Shown in pieces: positions 25,696-34,416 of a stretch of 64,000 nucleotides of DNA (position 1 is its first letter; every line of letters begins with the position of its first letter). The notes beneath the pieces are model-generated. The model was not told where the DNA came from, did no database searches, and saw only the letters and a program-made list of their open reading frames with translations. The DNA comes from Bacteroidia bacterium (GTDB lineage: Bacteria; Bacteroidota; Bacteroidia; Chitinophagales; Saprospiraceae): positions 1 through 64,000 of the forward strand of contig JAUHXV010000010.1 in assembly GCA_030426765.1 (NCBI GenBank). The letters are read 5' to 3'. Both the position numbers and the translations under genes were made by a program.

Positions 25696-27672
25696 CTATT
25701 TGCCTGCAATGATTAATTTCTGATAAGTTGCATGCTTGCCGTCACTGCATCGAAGCAAGTATATTCCGGAACGTAGTTCGCCCACAGGAAGCTGGGCATC
25801 CTGTACAACCTCAGTGGTGGATAGCAACCTTCCATTCAAATCAAGGATAGAAACATCGAGTGGTCGATCTGTCGTAAAGTAGAGTATGTCCCGCACCGGA
25901 TTCGGGTACCAGTTGAAACGGGCTTCGAGCTTTCCGATGGAAGTCACATTACTGATCACGACTGTAATGCTGTCGATTGAACAACCACTTTCGTCTGAGA
26001 TATACACCGCATAGTTTCCGGCAGGAAGATTGGCAAAAATATTGGAGGACTGATAAGTGATGCCGTCAATGGAATACGAAAAAGGAGGTGTACCCCCTGA
26101 AGCCATTACGGTGATACTCCCATCACTCATTCCACCTGTTTCATCTACGACGATAATATCATCGATCACTATTTCCGGTGGTTCCTGGATGGTTAATGTT
26201 ATAGTTATTTCGCATCCGGCGTCATCAATCACAGTAACAATATAATCATCTGCACAAAGGTCTTCGATGGTTTGGGTGGCTTGTCCGGTCATCCATATAT
26301 ATTGATACGGTGGCTGCCCTCCGGCAACCATCACCGAAGCAATTCCGTCACACGCTCCAAAACAAGTTGCATGATCCGTGATGCCAGTGATGACCATTAC
26401 CTCCGGTTCGGTGATGAGATAAGAATCTTGAGCGATACATCCCTGGCTATCGGTGACGGTCACATCATAGGCTCCGGGGATCAGGTTGTCAAGTGCTGCA
26501 AGTGTATCACTCGTAGACCACATATATAAATAGTCAGGCGTGCCACCGGTTACCATGGTGGTAATACTGCCATCATCTCCTCCGGCGCAGGATACGTTCT
26601 CTACGTTGCCGGTGATGACGATCATTTCCGGTTCGTTCACGAGGTAAGAATCTTTAACGGTGCATCCCTGACTGTCGGTGACGGTCACATCGTAGGCGCC
26701 GGCTGACAAGTTATTCAGTGCTGCCAGTGTATCAGTACTGGACCACATATACATATAGTCGGGTGTACCGCCGCTTGCCATCGTAGTGATACTGCCATCA
26801 TCGTCCCCAAAACATGTCGCATTGGTCAGGTCAATCAATTCAAGGGTCAGCGTCGGGCTGCTAGACATGACCTCCAGTTCGCGGACATAGAAATAACCGT
26901 TGGCAAACGGATTCCCACCTGTACTAACGGTATACAAACTAAGTACTTGTTGTTGTCCGACCGTACCGGTAAACTGCAATCCGAATCCAAGGCTGCTGAT
27001 GTCGCCGTGCAATTCGCCATTGGTGATGAATACCTCTCCGGACCATGGATCATCGGGATAGAAAAAAATCGTATCGTTGACCACATCGAGTCCGTCTTCA
27101 ATAGCATCTGAAAATTCAAATTCAACGACCTGTGGATTCCCAAAAACGCCCTTGGTGCTAAACCAGGCCATGACACTGTCGCAAGCCAGGTTGAATGAGG
27201 CTTCGATGCTGTCGGTGGATCCGAAGGTCTGGTTCATCCACTTGCCGCCCCACGTGGCATTGTAGGTGCTGTATGGATAACCATCTTCGAAAGCGATGTC
27301 CGTATACATAGTATCGGGTACAAAGTCCAGAGCCGTATCTGCTGTGGCATTGGAGATCATTCTGCGCCATGCGTGATCGACAGGTGGTGGATCATACATG
27401 CCATTGCCATTGACATCGACATAGAAATCCACCTGGTAATCGCGCTGGTCCAACAGAACATATAAATCGATGGAAAACATTGTATCGGATAGGGTTGTAA
27501 GGGTCTTTGCCCCTACGATGAAATCCGTGTTCGTTTCCGTCACACGGATTTTGAAGGTCTCTCCGATATAATCACCCATTGAGTCAGCCTGGAATTTAAG
27601 AATGTATTGTGCGTAGGAAGAGGAGGAAAAAGAAACCGCACAAAGAATGAAAAGTAGTTGGATCGTTTTCAT
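25696..27672 (-). CDS. SprB-repeat secreted protein with type IX sorting domain
   Basis: A 658-residue protein with a signal peptide (MKTIQLLFILCAVSFSSSSYAQ). The N-terminal ~275 residues are an unassigned beta-rich region. Four SprB-type repeats follow (about 275-575), each with an NATCFG/NVSCAG start, a DDGSITTMASGGTP core and a GAYDVTVTDSQGC end. The fourth repeat lacks the first Cys. A sorting domain closes the protein (FNWYPNPVRDILYF, LNGRLLSTTE, LRSGIYLLRC). SprB itself is a gliding adhesin of flavobacteria; short proteins like this are more likely surface or secreted factors of unknown role. Confidence 0.88.
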   Translation of the reverse strand: MKTIQLLFILCAVSFSSSSYAQYILKFQADSMGDYIGETFKIRVTETNTDFIVGAKTLTTLSDTMFSIDLYVLLDQRDYQVDFYVDVNGNGMYDPPPVDHAWRRMISNATADTALDFVPDTMYTDIAFEDGYPYSTYNATWGGKWMNQTFGSTDSIEASFNLACDSVMAWFSTKGVFGNPQVVEFEFSDAIEDGLDVVNDTIFFYPDDPWSGEVFITNGELHGDISSLGFGLQFTGTVGQQQVLSLYTVSTGGNPFANGYFYVRELEVMSSSPTLTLELIDLTNATCFGDDDGSITTMASGGTPDYMYMWSSTDTLAALNNLSAGAYDVTVTDSQGCTVKDSYLVNEPEMIVITGNVENVSCAGGDDGSITTMVTGGTPDYLYMWSTSDTLAALDNLIPGAYDVTVTDSQGCIAQDSYLITEPEVMVITGITDHATCFGACDGIASVMVAGGQPPYQYIWMTGQATQTIEDLCADDYIVTVIDDAGCEITITLTIQEPPEIVIDDIIVVDETGGMSDGSITVMASGGTPPFSYSIDGITYQSSNIFANLPAGNYAVYISDESGCSIDSITVVISNVTSIGKLEARFNWYPNPVRDILYFTTDRPLDVSILDLNGRLLSTTEVVQDAQLPVGELRSGIYLLRCSDGKHATYQKLIIAGK

Positions 27673-27709
27673 GCTCAGGTAATTTAATGAACGGATTCTT
27701 TAAGTTACG

Positions 27710-27736
27710 AAAAAAACGACGGATAGAGAAATCCGT
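27710..27736 (-). terminator. second of two tandem terminators after the MOSC gene
   Basis: On the minus strand ACGGAT and ATCCGT flank a 6-base loop and are followed after two bases by seven T residues. It lies downstream of the stronger terminator at 27745-27774. Confidence 0.55.
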
Positions 27737-27744
27737 ATCGAGGC

Positions 27745-27774
27745 AAAAAAAAATCAGCGCATAAAAGCGCTGAT
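27745..27774 (-). terminator. Rho-independent terminator of the acyl-CoA dehydrogenase-MOSC unit
   Basis: On the minus strand ATCAGCGC and GCGCTGAT (8 bp, perfect) flank a 6-base loop, followed directly by nine T residues. It lies about 100 bases past the MOSC stop codon. Confidence 0.85.
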
Positions 27775-27876
27775 CTTCTTGATACGAATTTGGATATTGA
27801 TAGTAGTGGATATCAAGTACCCGTATCCAAAGATATACTACCGGCGCAATAAATACGCATCTCTGCAAATCTTTTT

Positions 27877-28314
27877 TTACAGGACGACAAAAGCATCACC
27901 TGTTTTAATATCACCTTCCCGAAGAACGATGGCTCCCCAACCGGCTTTTTCATGCATCGCTTCAACAGCTCCTTTTCCAAAATTTTCATCCATGCGATTG
28001 CAGGGTGCACAATAGCATGTGACCTCCAGAAGCACCTGATCACCTAAAGCGATTTTCCGGCCTATCATATTTTCTTCCGGCAATGAATCGACACAGATAT
28101 TACGTCGGCATGCTTCGTGTGCATTACCCGGAAACCCAACAGCAGCAGACACTTCAGCCAGTGCTTTATGCGAAATAAGAGTAACAGTACGTTTCGAAAA
28201 CGGTTTGAAATGATGATCTCCCTCGATGCCGGTTTTCCGAATTTTAGCTTCCGTTACCAGGCGAGGCGTTGCTTTTCTTTCGGGTCTCAACAGGATGGAA
28301 TGAATGGTATTCAT
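27877..28314 (-). CDS. MOSC-domain protein
   Basis: A 145-residue stand-alone MOSC domain, the sulfur-carrier fold shared with molybdenum cofactor sulfurases. Markers are GIEGDHHFKP near residue 30, an FPGNAHEACRRNICVD region corresponding to the family's G-x-x-x-R-R-N motif, and the conserved cysteine in EVTCYCAPCNRMDE near 105. Stand-alone members are thought to move sulfur or handle metal-sulfur groups; the exact substrate is unknown. It follows the acyl-CoA dehydrogenase gene by about 10 bases and shares its terminators. Confidence 0.88.
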   Translation of the reverse strand: MNTIHSILLRPERKATPRLVTEAKIRKTGIEGDHHFKPFSKRTVTLISHKALAEVSAAVGFPGNAHEACRRNICVDSLPEENMIGRKIALGDQVLLEVTCYCAPCNRMDENFGKGAVEAMHEKAGWGAIVLREGDIKTGDAFVVL

Positions 28315-28324
28315 GGTGATAAAA

Positions 28325-30097
28325 TTACAGATTATATCCGTTGCCGCGGATCAGATGAGCCGCAATTATTCTCCTCGCTTTGATGTTATTTATCGCCGGA
28401 TAATTACTGAATCTTTTTATTCCCTTCAGCATAATTTTTAGCTCATCTCCGGTCGCAAAAGCCATCAGAGCATCATTTGCATACTTCTGAATTCTTCCCT
28501 GGCACTCGCTGATCGTGAGTTGGGTGATCGCCTTAACGACATCAACCGGATGTTCTATTTGTGTCTGTGAAAGCTTTTCGGCGCGCAACAATTGTGACTC
28601 GGCAATGAAACATTCAATTGCGATATCCGCGATCTGCATGACGATTTCCTGTTCTTCGCGTAGGTCATGCTTGCCATCCATCTGATACTTCACGGCGGCA
28701 CCTGCCACGAGTAGCATGCTTTTTTTGAAGTGTTCCACCGCTTGTCGTTCTGCCGCCCAGGGACCATCTACTGTAGAGCGTGAAGGCATACTCATTAATT
28801 CCTTCTGTACGGCCCAGGCAGGGCCTACCAAATCCAATTCACCCTTGAGTGCTTTTTTGATAATCCGATCGACCAGAAGAAGACGGTTGATTTCATTGGT
28901 ACCTTCATAGATACGGTTGATACGCGCATCACGGTAGGCTCTGGCCGCAGGATATTCTTCCGAGTAGCCATTCCCTCCATGAATTTGAACGTTCTCATCG
29001 ACGACATAATCCAGATATTCGGATCCGGCCACTTTAATAATGGCGCATTCCGATGCAAATTCTTTTGCTGCCCCCAGCATACCCATTTCATAGTTGCTGC
29101 CTTCCTCCATCAGGTGATCTTTAAATTTCCCCATCATATCCGACAAACGATAGATAGCTGATTCCAGGGCATAGGCTTTGGCACCCATTTCACCAAGCTT
29201 GTGCTGGATAGCACCGAACTCGGCAATCGGTTTGCCAAATTGTTTTCGTGTATTCGCATATCGGACCGCCTGGCTGATGTATTCCTTCGAACCACCCAGG
29301 GCCATCGATCCCAATTTAAATCGACCGATGTTGAGCGTGTTGAAAGCGATCAGATGGCCGCGACCAATTTCGCCAAGGATGTTTTCTTTGGGAATCGTGA
29401 CGTTTTCTAAAAAGACCTGTCGGGTAGACGAACCTTTGATACCCATTTTTTCTTCCTCCGGTCCCAGCGTAAGCCCTTCGGTTCCGGCTTCTACGATGAA
29501 GCCAGTAAAATGTTTTCCATCGATTTTCGCAAACACCGTAAAGACATCGGCAAATCCCGCATTCGTAATCCACATTTTCTGGCCGTTGAGGATGTAGCTG
29601 TTTCCATCTTCGGATAAGTCCGCTCGTGTTTTAGCCGCCAGCGCATCAGAACCCGATTCCGGTTCGGTCAGACAGTAGGCCGCCTGCATCTCACCCGAGC
29701 ATAATTTCGGCAGAAATTTTTGCTTTTGTTCGTCCGTACCGTAATACAACAAAGGCAACATCCCGATCCCGATGTGCGCTGCAAACGTAGTGTCAAATGA
29801 ACCACCGGCCTTCCCAAGTTCATCGGCGATAAGGGTATTAGAATTGGTATCCATACCATTTCCACCATACGCTTCCGGAATATGGGCACCGAGAATTCCC
29901 AATGCACCGCTTTCCTCCATGAGTTCGACCTGAGCGTCGAGATCGTGCGATCGGGTTCTGATCTGGTCTACAAAGTCGCGGCACATTCGACGCACCATTT
30001 TCTGATCTTCATCAAATTCTTCAGGGATAAATACATCGCTGGCAGGGATATGCCGAATGATAAATTCACCCCCTCTTAATGCTTTTACAGATGCCAT
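28325..30097 (-). CDS. acyl-CoA dehydrogenase, long-chain (VLCAD-like) type
   Basis: A 590-residue FAD flavoprotein that introduces the alpha-beta double bond in fatty acyl-CoA at the start of beta-oxidation. The ACAD core (about 30-440) has YCLTEPESGSDA, WITNAGFADVF, KMGIKGSST, RKQFGKPIAEFGAIQHKLG and the catalytic-glutamate motif RIYEGTNEINRL. The additional ~150-residue helical C-terminal domain is typical of the VLCAD/ACAD9-like group in Bacteroidetes. The ATG at 30097 is preferred to an in-frame TTG at 30106. The small MOSC gene follows directly. Confidence 0.94.
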   Translation of the reverse strand: MASVKALRGGEFIIRHIPASDVFIPEEFDEDQKMVRRMCRDFVDQIRTRSHDLDAQVELMEESGALGILGAHIPEAYGGNGMDTNSNTLIADELGKAGGSFDTTFAAHIGIGMLPLLYYGTDEQKQKFLPKLCSGEMQAAYCLTEPESGSDALAAKTRADLSEDGNSYILNGQKMWITNAGFADVFTVFAKIDGKHFTGFIVEAGTEGLTLGPEEEKMGIKGSSTRQVFLENVTIPKENILGEIGRGHLIAFNTLNIGRFKLGSMALGGSKEYISQAVRYANTRKQFGKPIAEFGAIQHKLGEMGAKAYALESAIYRLSDMMGKFKDHLMEEGSNYEMGMLGAAKEFASECAIIKVAGSEYLDYVVDENVQIHGGNGYSEEYPAARAYRDARINRIYEGTNEINRLLLVDRIIKKALKGELDLVGPAWAVQKELMSMPSRSTVDGPWAAERQAVEHFKKSMLLVAGAAVKYQMDGKHDLREEQEIVMQIADIAIECFIAESQLLRAEKLSQTQIEHPVDVVKAITQLTISECQGRIQKYANDALMAFATGDELKIMLKGIKRFSNYPAINNIKARRIIAAHLIRGNGYNL

Positions 30098-30202
30098 CTG
30101 AATCAAAGTTTAAAACCAATATTCAAAGTACATACATAGAACGCACGTGGAGGAAAGAAAGATGTAAAATGAGCACATAAATTACACGCCGTCCTTCGAA
30201 AA

Positions 30203-30712
30203 TCACTTTTTCCGGGTGCGCCCGGGGATCGTGATGGTGATCTGGTACGAAGAGGATCCTGGCTTTTCATTTTCTTTTTGTGGTTTGGAGGGTGTCACCT
30301 GATATTGCACCTGAAAGTTTCCGGATGGGGCGTGTGCCGGAGAGGGTGAAACACGTAGTTTTTTTGTTTCGTCGTTTTTGGTTTTACTGCCGGGTAACCG
30401 GAAATGTATATGCAGTTTCCGGCTGTACTTTGATTTGACTTTTCCGTGATCGGGGACTTTAAACGGAAGGCTGCGAACGATGCGCAGGGCTTCTTCGTCA
30501 CATCCGTAGCCGAGTCCGGATATCACTCTTGCTTCGATGACTTTCCCTTTATAATCGACGGTATATTGAACACTGACGCGGCCCTCGATTTTGTTCTGCA
30601 GGGCTTCTTTCGGATAGCGCAATTCTTTTTTAACGTAGGCATCCATCGCGGAGCGGCCTCCCTCGAAATACGGAGACCGGACAAAATCTTTTTCCTTCCT
30701 TTCCTTCTTCAT
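30203..30712 (-). CDS. TonB C-terminal domain protein without membrane anchor
   Basis: A 169-residue protein. The core (about 30-110) is a TonB_C fold: AYVKKELRYPKEALQNKIEGRVSV, IEARVISGLGYGCDEEALRIVRSLPF. Before it lie only about 20 charged residues, with no transmembrane helix or signal peptide, so it cannot work like a classic energy transducer unless exported otherwise. The C-terminus is Pro/Ser/Lys-rich. The start overlaps the stop of the SDR gene by four bases (ATGA). The role is unknown; it may be a cytoplasmic or truncated relative of TonB. Confidence 0.75.
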   Translation of the reverse strand: MKKERKEKDFVRSPYFEGGRSAMDAYVKKELRYPKEALQNKIEGRVSVQYTVDYKGKVIEARVISGLGYGCDEEALRIVRSLPFKVPDHGKVKSKYSRKLHIHFRLPGSKTKNDETKKLRVSPSPAHAPSGNFQVQYQVTPSKPQKENEKPGSSSYQITITIPGRTRKK

Positions 30713-31539
30713 GTGCGGATAAACAAATCCGGAGCGAGTTCGGTTTCAGCATTTACAGCATAATCACTGAAATCCCGGCATCCGTTTTCTCTAAGCACCT
30801 CCTCATCGATGAAAAACCGGCCTGTAGACTCTCCCGGCGGAAGCGACAGAATATGCGCGGCAGCATCAGCTACAATTGCAGGCCATCGGGATTGCTGGAT
30901 GAGCGCATCACCACCCAACAGATTCTGAACGGCTGCCGTTGCGATAGTCGTTCGTGGCCACAACCCATTGGCTGAAATATGGTGCGGTCTGAGCTCCCGG
31001 GCAAGTCCCGTGATCACCATACTCATGCCATACTTACTCATGGTATACGCAGTGTAATGATCAAACCATGCCGGATTCAGATCGATGGGCGGGCATAAAC
31101 TCAGGATATGTGCGTGAGGGGATTTTTTGAGATGGGGAATGCACGCCTGCGACATCAGAAAAGATCCGCGCACATTGATCTGATGCATGAGATCAAATCG
31201 TTTGGCAGGTGTATGCTCTATTCCCGCGAGATAAATCGCACTGGCATTATTGACAAGGATATCCACACCACCGAAGTGAGCGACGGTCGCATTGACGACC
31301 TCCTGGATCTGGTCTTCTTTTCGAATATCCAGTTCAAGGGGTAATGCTTCACCTCCCAGGGCTTTGATCTCTTCAGCTGCTTCGAAAATGGTGCCGGGAA
31401 GTTTCGGATGCGGTTTTGTGGTCTTTGAGGCAATCACAACCCGCGTCCCGGCTGTCGCCAGTTTTTTAGCGATAGCAAGACCAATACCCCGGCTGCCACC
31501 GGTGATAATCGCTGTTTTGTCTTTCAGCAAATGTGTCAT
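30709..31539 (-). CDS. short-chain dehydrogenase/reductase (HSDL2-like)
   Basis: A 276-residue NAD(P)-dependent oxidoreductase. It has the TGGSRGIG dinucleotide-binding motif at about residue 13, NNASAIY near 95, and the catalytic YTMSK (Tyr-x-x-x-Lys) near 160, with a serine in HILSLCPP a little before. The ASKTTKPHPKLPGTIFEAAEEI segment matches the HSDL2 subgroup, in which the substrate is unsettled but linked to lipid metabolism. The ATG at 31539 is chosen over a TTG at 31572. A TATATTTG box lies upstream. Confidence 0.92.
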   Translation of the reverse strand: MTHLLKDKTAIITGGSRGIGLAIAKKLATAGTRVVIASKTTKPHPKLPGTIFEAAEEIKALGGEALPLELDIRKEDQIQEVVNATVAHFGGVDILVNNASAIYLAGIEHTPAKRFDLMHQINVRGSFLMSQACIPHLKKSPHAHILSLCPPIDLNPAWFDHYTAYTMSKYGMSMVITGLARELRPHHISANGLWPRTTIATAAVQNLLGGDALIQQSRWPAIVADAAAHILSLPPGESTGRFFIDEEVLRENGCRDFSDYAVNAETELAPDLFIRT

Positions 31540-31573
31540 GCTATGCAAACCCGTAGAGGTGGTTGGTGTCAAA

Positions 31574-31581
31574 CAAATATA
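31574..31581 (-). promoter_or_regulatory. -7 box for the SDR-TonB_C unit
   Basis: TATATTTG on the minus strand, 34 bases before the SDR ATG; a good match to TAnnTTTG. No -33 TTG at the expected spacing. Confidence 0.55.
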
Positions 31582-31742
31582 ACGATTTGGATTGGTAACT
31601 GGTTGAGCTATTCGCTAACGTAGTAAGAGGTGGCTTTTTGTGTTGCATAATTTTCAATCATGGACTCCATAGAAATGAAATTGCCAGACGAAGCGTACCC
31701 TGCACTTTTGGTTTCACAATACCGCTGTAACTTGCGGGGGTA

Positions 31743-32657
31743 ATGGATTGGGATTCTACCATCAAAGGCTATATCGCTTATCTCAAACTGGAGAAGGGAC
31801 ATTCGGCCCACAGCATCGATGCTTATTCACGCGATGTAAGGCGACTGGGAAAATTTATGTTTGACGAAAAGAATATAAAGTCTCCCGCTTCCGTGCAGCA
31901 GGATCATATCAACGACTATCTTCGACTATTGAATGAAATGGACATCAGTGCGCGCTCCCAGGCTCGGATGCTTTCCGGAGTTCGATCATTTTTTCAATAC
32001 CTGATCCTGGAAAATATTGTTGCCTCAGACCCAACAGAGTTAATCGAAGGCCCAAAGACAAATCGATACTTGCCTGAAGTGCTGAGCTATGAGGAGATCC
32101 GCAGAATGATCGAAGCGATCGATCGAAGTCATCCTCAGGGCACCCGAAATGTCGCCATTCTGGAGACGCTGTATGCCTGTGGACTTCGCGTATCCGAATT
32201 AACAGGACTGCGGTTGAGTCAGGTAAGTTTTGAACATGAATACATTCATGTGCTGGGAAAAAATAATAAAGAACGCTTAGTACCTATAAGCAGAGAAGCA
32301 CTCCGCCACATTCAGTTGTATCTTGAGGGTGACCGAAATAGGATGATGCATATTGATAAAGCCTCAAATGATATTCTTTTTCTCAATCGCCGTGGAAAAA
32401 AGTTGTCACGCGTGATGATCTTTACCATTATTCGAAATGCTGCTGAGGCTGCGGGAATCACCAAAACGATTTCTCCGCATAGCTTTCGACATTCGTTTGC
32501 CACCCACCTCGTGGAGGGCGGGGCAGATCTCAGGGCAGTCCAGGAGATGCTGGGTCATGCTTCCGTCACGACCACGGAGATTTATACGCATTTGACGACA
32601 GATTACCTTCGGGAGACGATTCATTCTTTTCATCCGTTAAGTAAGGGTTTTGAATAA
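31743..32657 (+). CDS. xerD: tyrosine recombinase XerD
   Basis: A 304-residue site-specific recombinase resolving chromosome dimers at dif. The N-terminal SAM-like core-binding domain spans about 1-90 (YLKLEKGHSAHSIDAYSRD). The catalytic domain has Arg in CGLRVSELTGLR, Lys in GKNNKERLVP, His/Arg in SPHSFRHSFATHL, the second His in LGHASVTTTEIY, and the nucleophile Tyr in EIYTHL. Length and residue order match chromosomal XerD rather than phage or conjugative integrases. It is a single gene with no mobile-element genes nearby. Confidence 0.93.
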   Translation: MDWDSTIKGYIAYLKLEKGHSAHSIDAYSRDVRRLGKFMFDEKNIKSPASVQQDHINDYLRLLNEMDISARSQARMLSGVRSFFQYLILENIVASDPTELIEGPKTNRYLPEVLSYEEIRRMIEAIDRSHPQGTRNVAILETLYACGLRVSELTGLRLSQVSFEHEYIHVLGKNNKERLVPISREALRHIQLYLEGDRNRMMHIDKASNDILFLNRRGKKLSRVMIFTIIRNAAEAAGITKTISPHSFRHSFATHLVEGGADLRAVQEMLGHASVTTTEIYTHLTTDYLRETIHSFHPLSKGFE

Positions 32658-32720
32658 ACCACAATACTTCAGGTCTTTTCCACCTGCCGATCCGGAGCGC
32701 TTCCTTCTTCTCAATACTGA

Positions 32721-32728
32721 TATATTTG
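32721..32728 (+). promoter_or_regulatory. -7 box almost at the start codon of the Ig-like lipoprotein
   Basis: TATATTTG ends 4 bases before the first ATG (32733). If used, transcription would begin at or next to the start codon, giving a leaderless or nearly leaderless mRNA. No -33 TTG is visible. Confidence 0.45.
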
Positions 32729-32732
32729 CAGG

Positions 32733-34316
32733 ATGTTGATGAGCAGCTCGCGGTTTAGGTGGTTGTATCTGGTCTTTCTTGGCCTTGCAGTTGCATGTGC
32801 TTCCCCGCGTCCTCCCACCGGAGGAGAAAAGGACATTCTACCGCCCCGGATCATTTCTGAGGAATCGACGCCCAATTACCAAACTAATTTTTCAGAAAAA
32901 GAAATCACCATCACGTTTGATGAGTGGGTGACGTTAAAGGATGTGTTGTCCCAACTGGTGATATCACCTCTGATGCCCGAATCACCTGATGTAAAATTAA
33001 AGGGCAAATCCGTGATCGTGGCGTTGCCGGACAGTCTGAAGGAAGAAACCACGTACACCATTAATTTTGGGAGCGCAATTGCGGATCTCAATGAAGGGAA
33101 TATCCTGGAAAATTTTGCTTTCGTTTTTTCCACCGGACCCGTTCTTGATTCCGTGACAGTCTATGGTACAGTGGTGGATGCTGTAACTTTGCTGCCGGCA
33201 GAAGATGTGCTGGTAATGCTTCATCCGGCAAATGCGGATAGTGCTATTTATACCACAAAGCCCGATTACATAGTGCGGTCAGATAAAGAAGGCAAATGGC
33301 GTTTGGATAATATCCGGGCGGATTCCTTTAGTGTAATGGTTTTGGTCGATGAAAACCTCAATTTTCTGTACGATCTTGAAACCGAATCCTTCGGGTGGTT
33401 TGACGAAGTCCTCGTGACGGACGTGCCGAAAATCATTTTGCCCGATATTTTGCTTTTCCCAAAAGACATACAACCTGCCCTTGCAGATGTCATACATCCA
33501 ACGCAAGGCTGGCTTAAAATTGTCCTTAGAGGAAGGAAACCGTGGCCTGTACCTGAGCTGAAACCTGCGATTCCAAATGCCGTTACCGCCTGGGAGGCAG
33601 ATACATTTAATATCTGGTATCCACCTTCACAGACTTATGAGGGCTTAGTACGCGTGCCCGGCGATACGATGGAAATACCAACCCTGCGGGACAGCCGATC
33701 GACACCGGATCCTGTTTTTATGCAGAATAGTTCAGGTAAACTAGCTCCGTATCAATCAGTCAGGTTATTTACACCGATACCGATTACGGCGATAGATACG
33801 TCATTCATTAGGGTACGTACGGATTCGATGGAGCAGATTCCGTTTGAACTCACTCCTGAAAGTGAGGATGCGCGGTATGTCATTTTAAAAGCGCCCTGGA
33901 AGAGCAGTACACGCTATACACTGGTTGCCGCCCCGGGTGCTTTTACGAATGTGTTTGGCCCAGTGACGGACACCTTGTTTTCTATTATTCCGGTAGCGGA
34001 AACGGATGAGTTTGGCGACCTGGCCATCACGGTCAACGGCCTTGAAAACGACAAAACATATATCATGCGACTGATATTGTCCGGTCGCGAAATTGCCAAA
34101 CATAATATTCGGCAAGACACTGTATTTGAAGCCGTGCACAAAACACTTCTGCCCGGGAAATACCAGGTGGAAATCATCGAAGATCTGAACGAAAGCGGTT
34201 TTTGGGATACAGGTGATTATAGTGCCCGAAGACAACCCGAACGAAAGATGATTTTTGACCTGGAAAGCCTTCGCGCAGCGTGGGAAGTGAATTCCACCAT
34301 CACCTGGCAGCCATGA
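32733..34316 (+). CDS. Ig-like (Big_5) domain lipoprotein
   Basis: A 527-residue probable lipoprotein with a lipobox-like LAVACAS at about residue 22 and a typical CASPRPPTGGEKD start of the mature part. Residues 40-130 form a Big_5-type Ig domain (FDEWVTLKDVLSQLVISP, YTINFGSAIADLNEGN). A carboxypeptidase-regulatory-like domain follows (VVDAVTLLPAEDVLVML). I recall this architecture as a widely conserved single-copy lipoprotein in Bacteroidetes, with no established role. The ATG at 32739 is an alternative start. lptB follows after 100 bases. Confidence 0.85.
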   Translation: MLMSSSRFRWLYLVFLGLAVACASPRPPTGGEKDILPPRIISEESTPNYQTNFSEKEITITFDEWVTLKDVLSQLVISPLMPESPDVKLKGKSVIVALPDSLKEETTYTINFGSAIADLNEGNILENFAFVFSTGPVLDSVTVYGTVVDAVTLLPAEDVLVMLHPANADSAIYTTKPDYIVRSDKEGKWRLDNIRADSFSVMVLVDENLNFLYDLETESFGWFDEVLVTDVPKIILPDILLFPKDIQPALADVIHPTQGWLKIVLRGRKPWPVPELKPAIPNAVTAWEADTFNIWYPPSQTYEGLVRVPGDTMEIPTLRDSRSTPDPVFMQNSSGKLAPYQSVRLFTPIPITAIDTSFIRVRTDSMEQIPFELTPESEDARYVILKAPWKSSTRYTLVAAPGAFTNVFGPVTDTLFSIIPVAETDEFGDLAITVNGLENDKTYIMRLILSGREIAKHNIRQDTVFEAVHKTLLPGKYQVEIIEDLNESGFWDTGDYSARRQPERKMIFDLESLRAAWEVNSTITWQP

Positions 34317-34376
34317 GAGAAGGGTTAAGGATACGTGAAGATCAACCGGTATCACTCCCATTTAGCCTGAAGAGCG

Positions 34377-34384
34377 TAATTTTG
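34377..34384 (+). promoter_or_regulatory. -7 box for the lptB operon
   Basis: TAATTTTG fits TAnnTTTG and lies 32 bases before the lptB ATG; no clear -33 element. Confidence 0.45.
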
Positions 34385-34416
34385 TCTTAACGCAGTAAGT
34401 TGATAATAGCCTACGT

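Noticed and set aside
31743-32657. Tyrosine recombinase as a mobile-element integrase
   Set aside because: Length and motifs fit chromosomal XerD; no attachment repeats, excisionase or phage genes are nearby.
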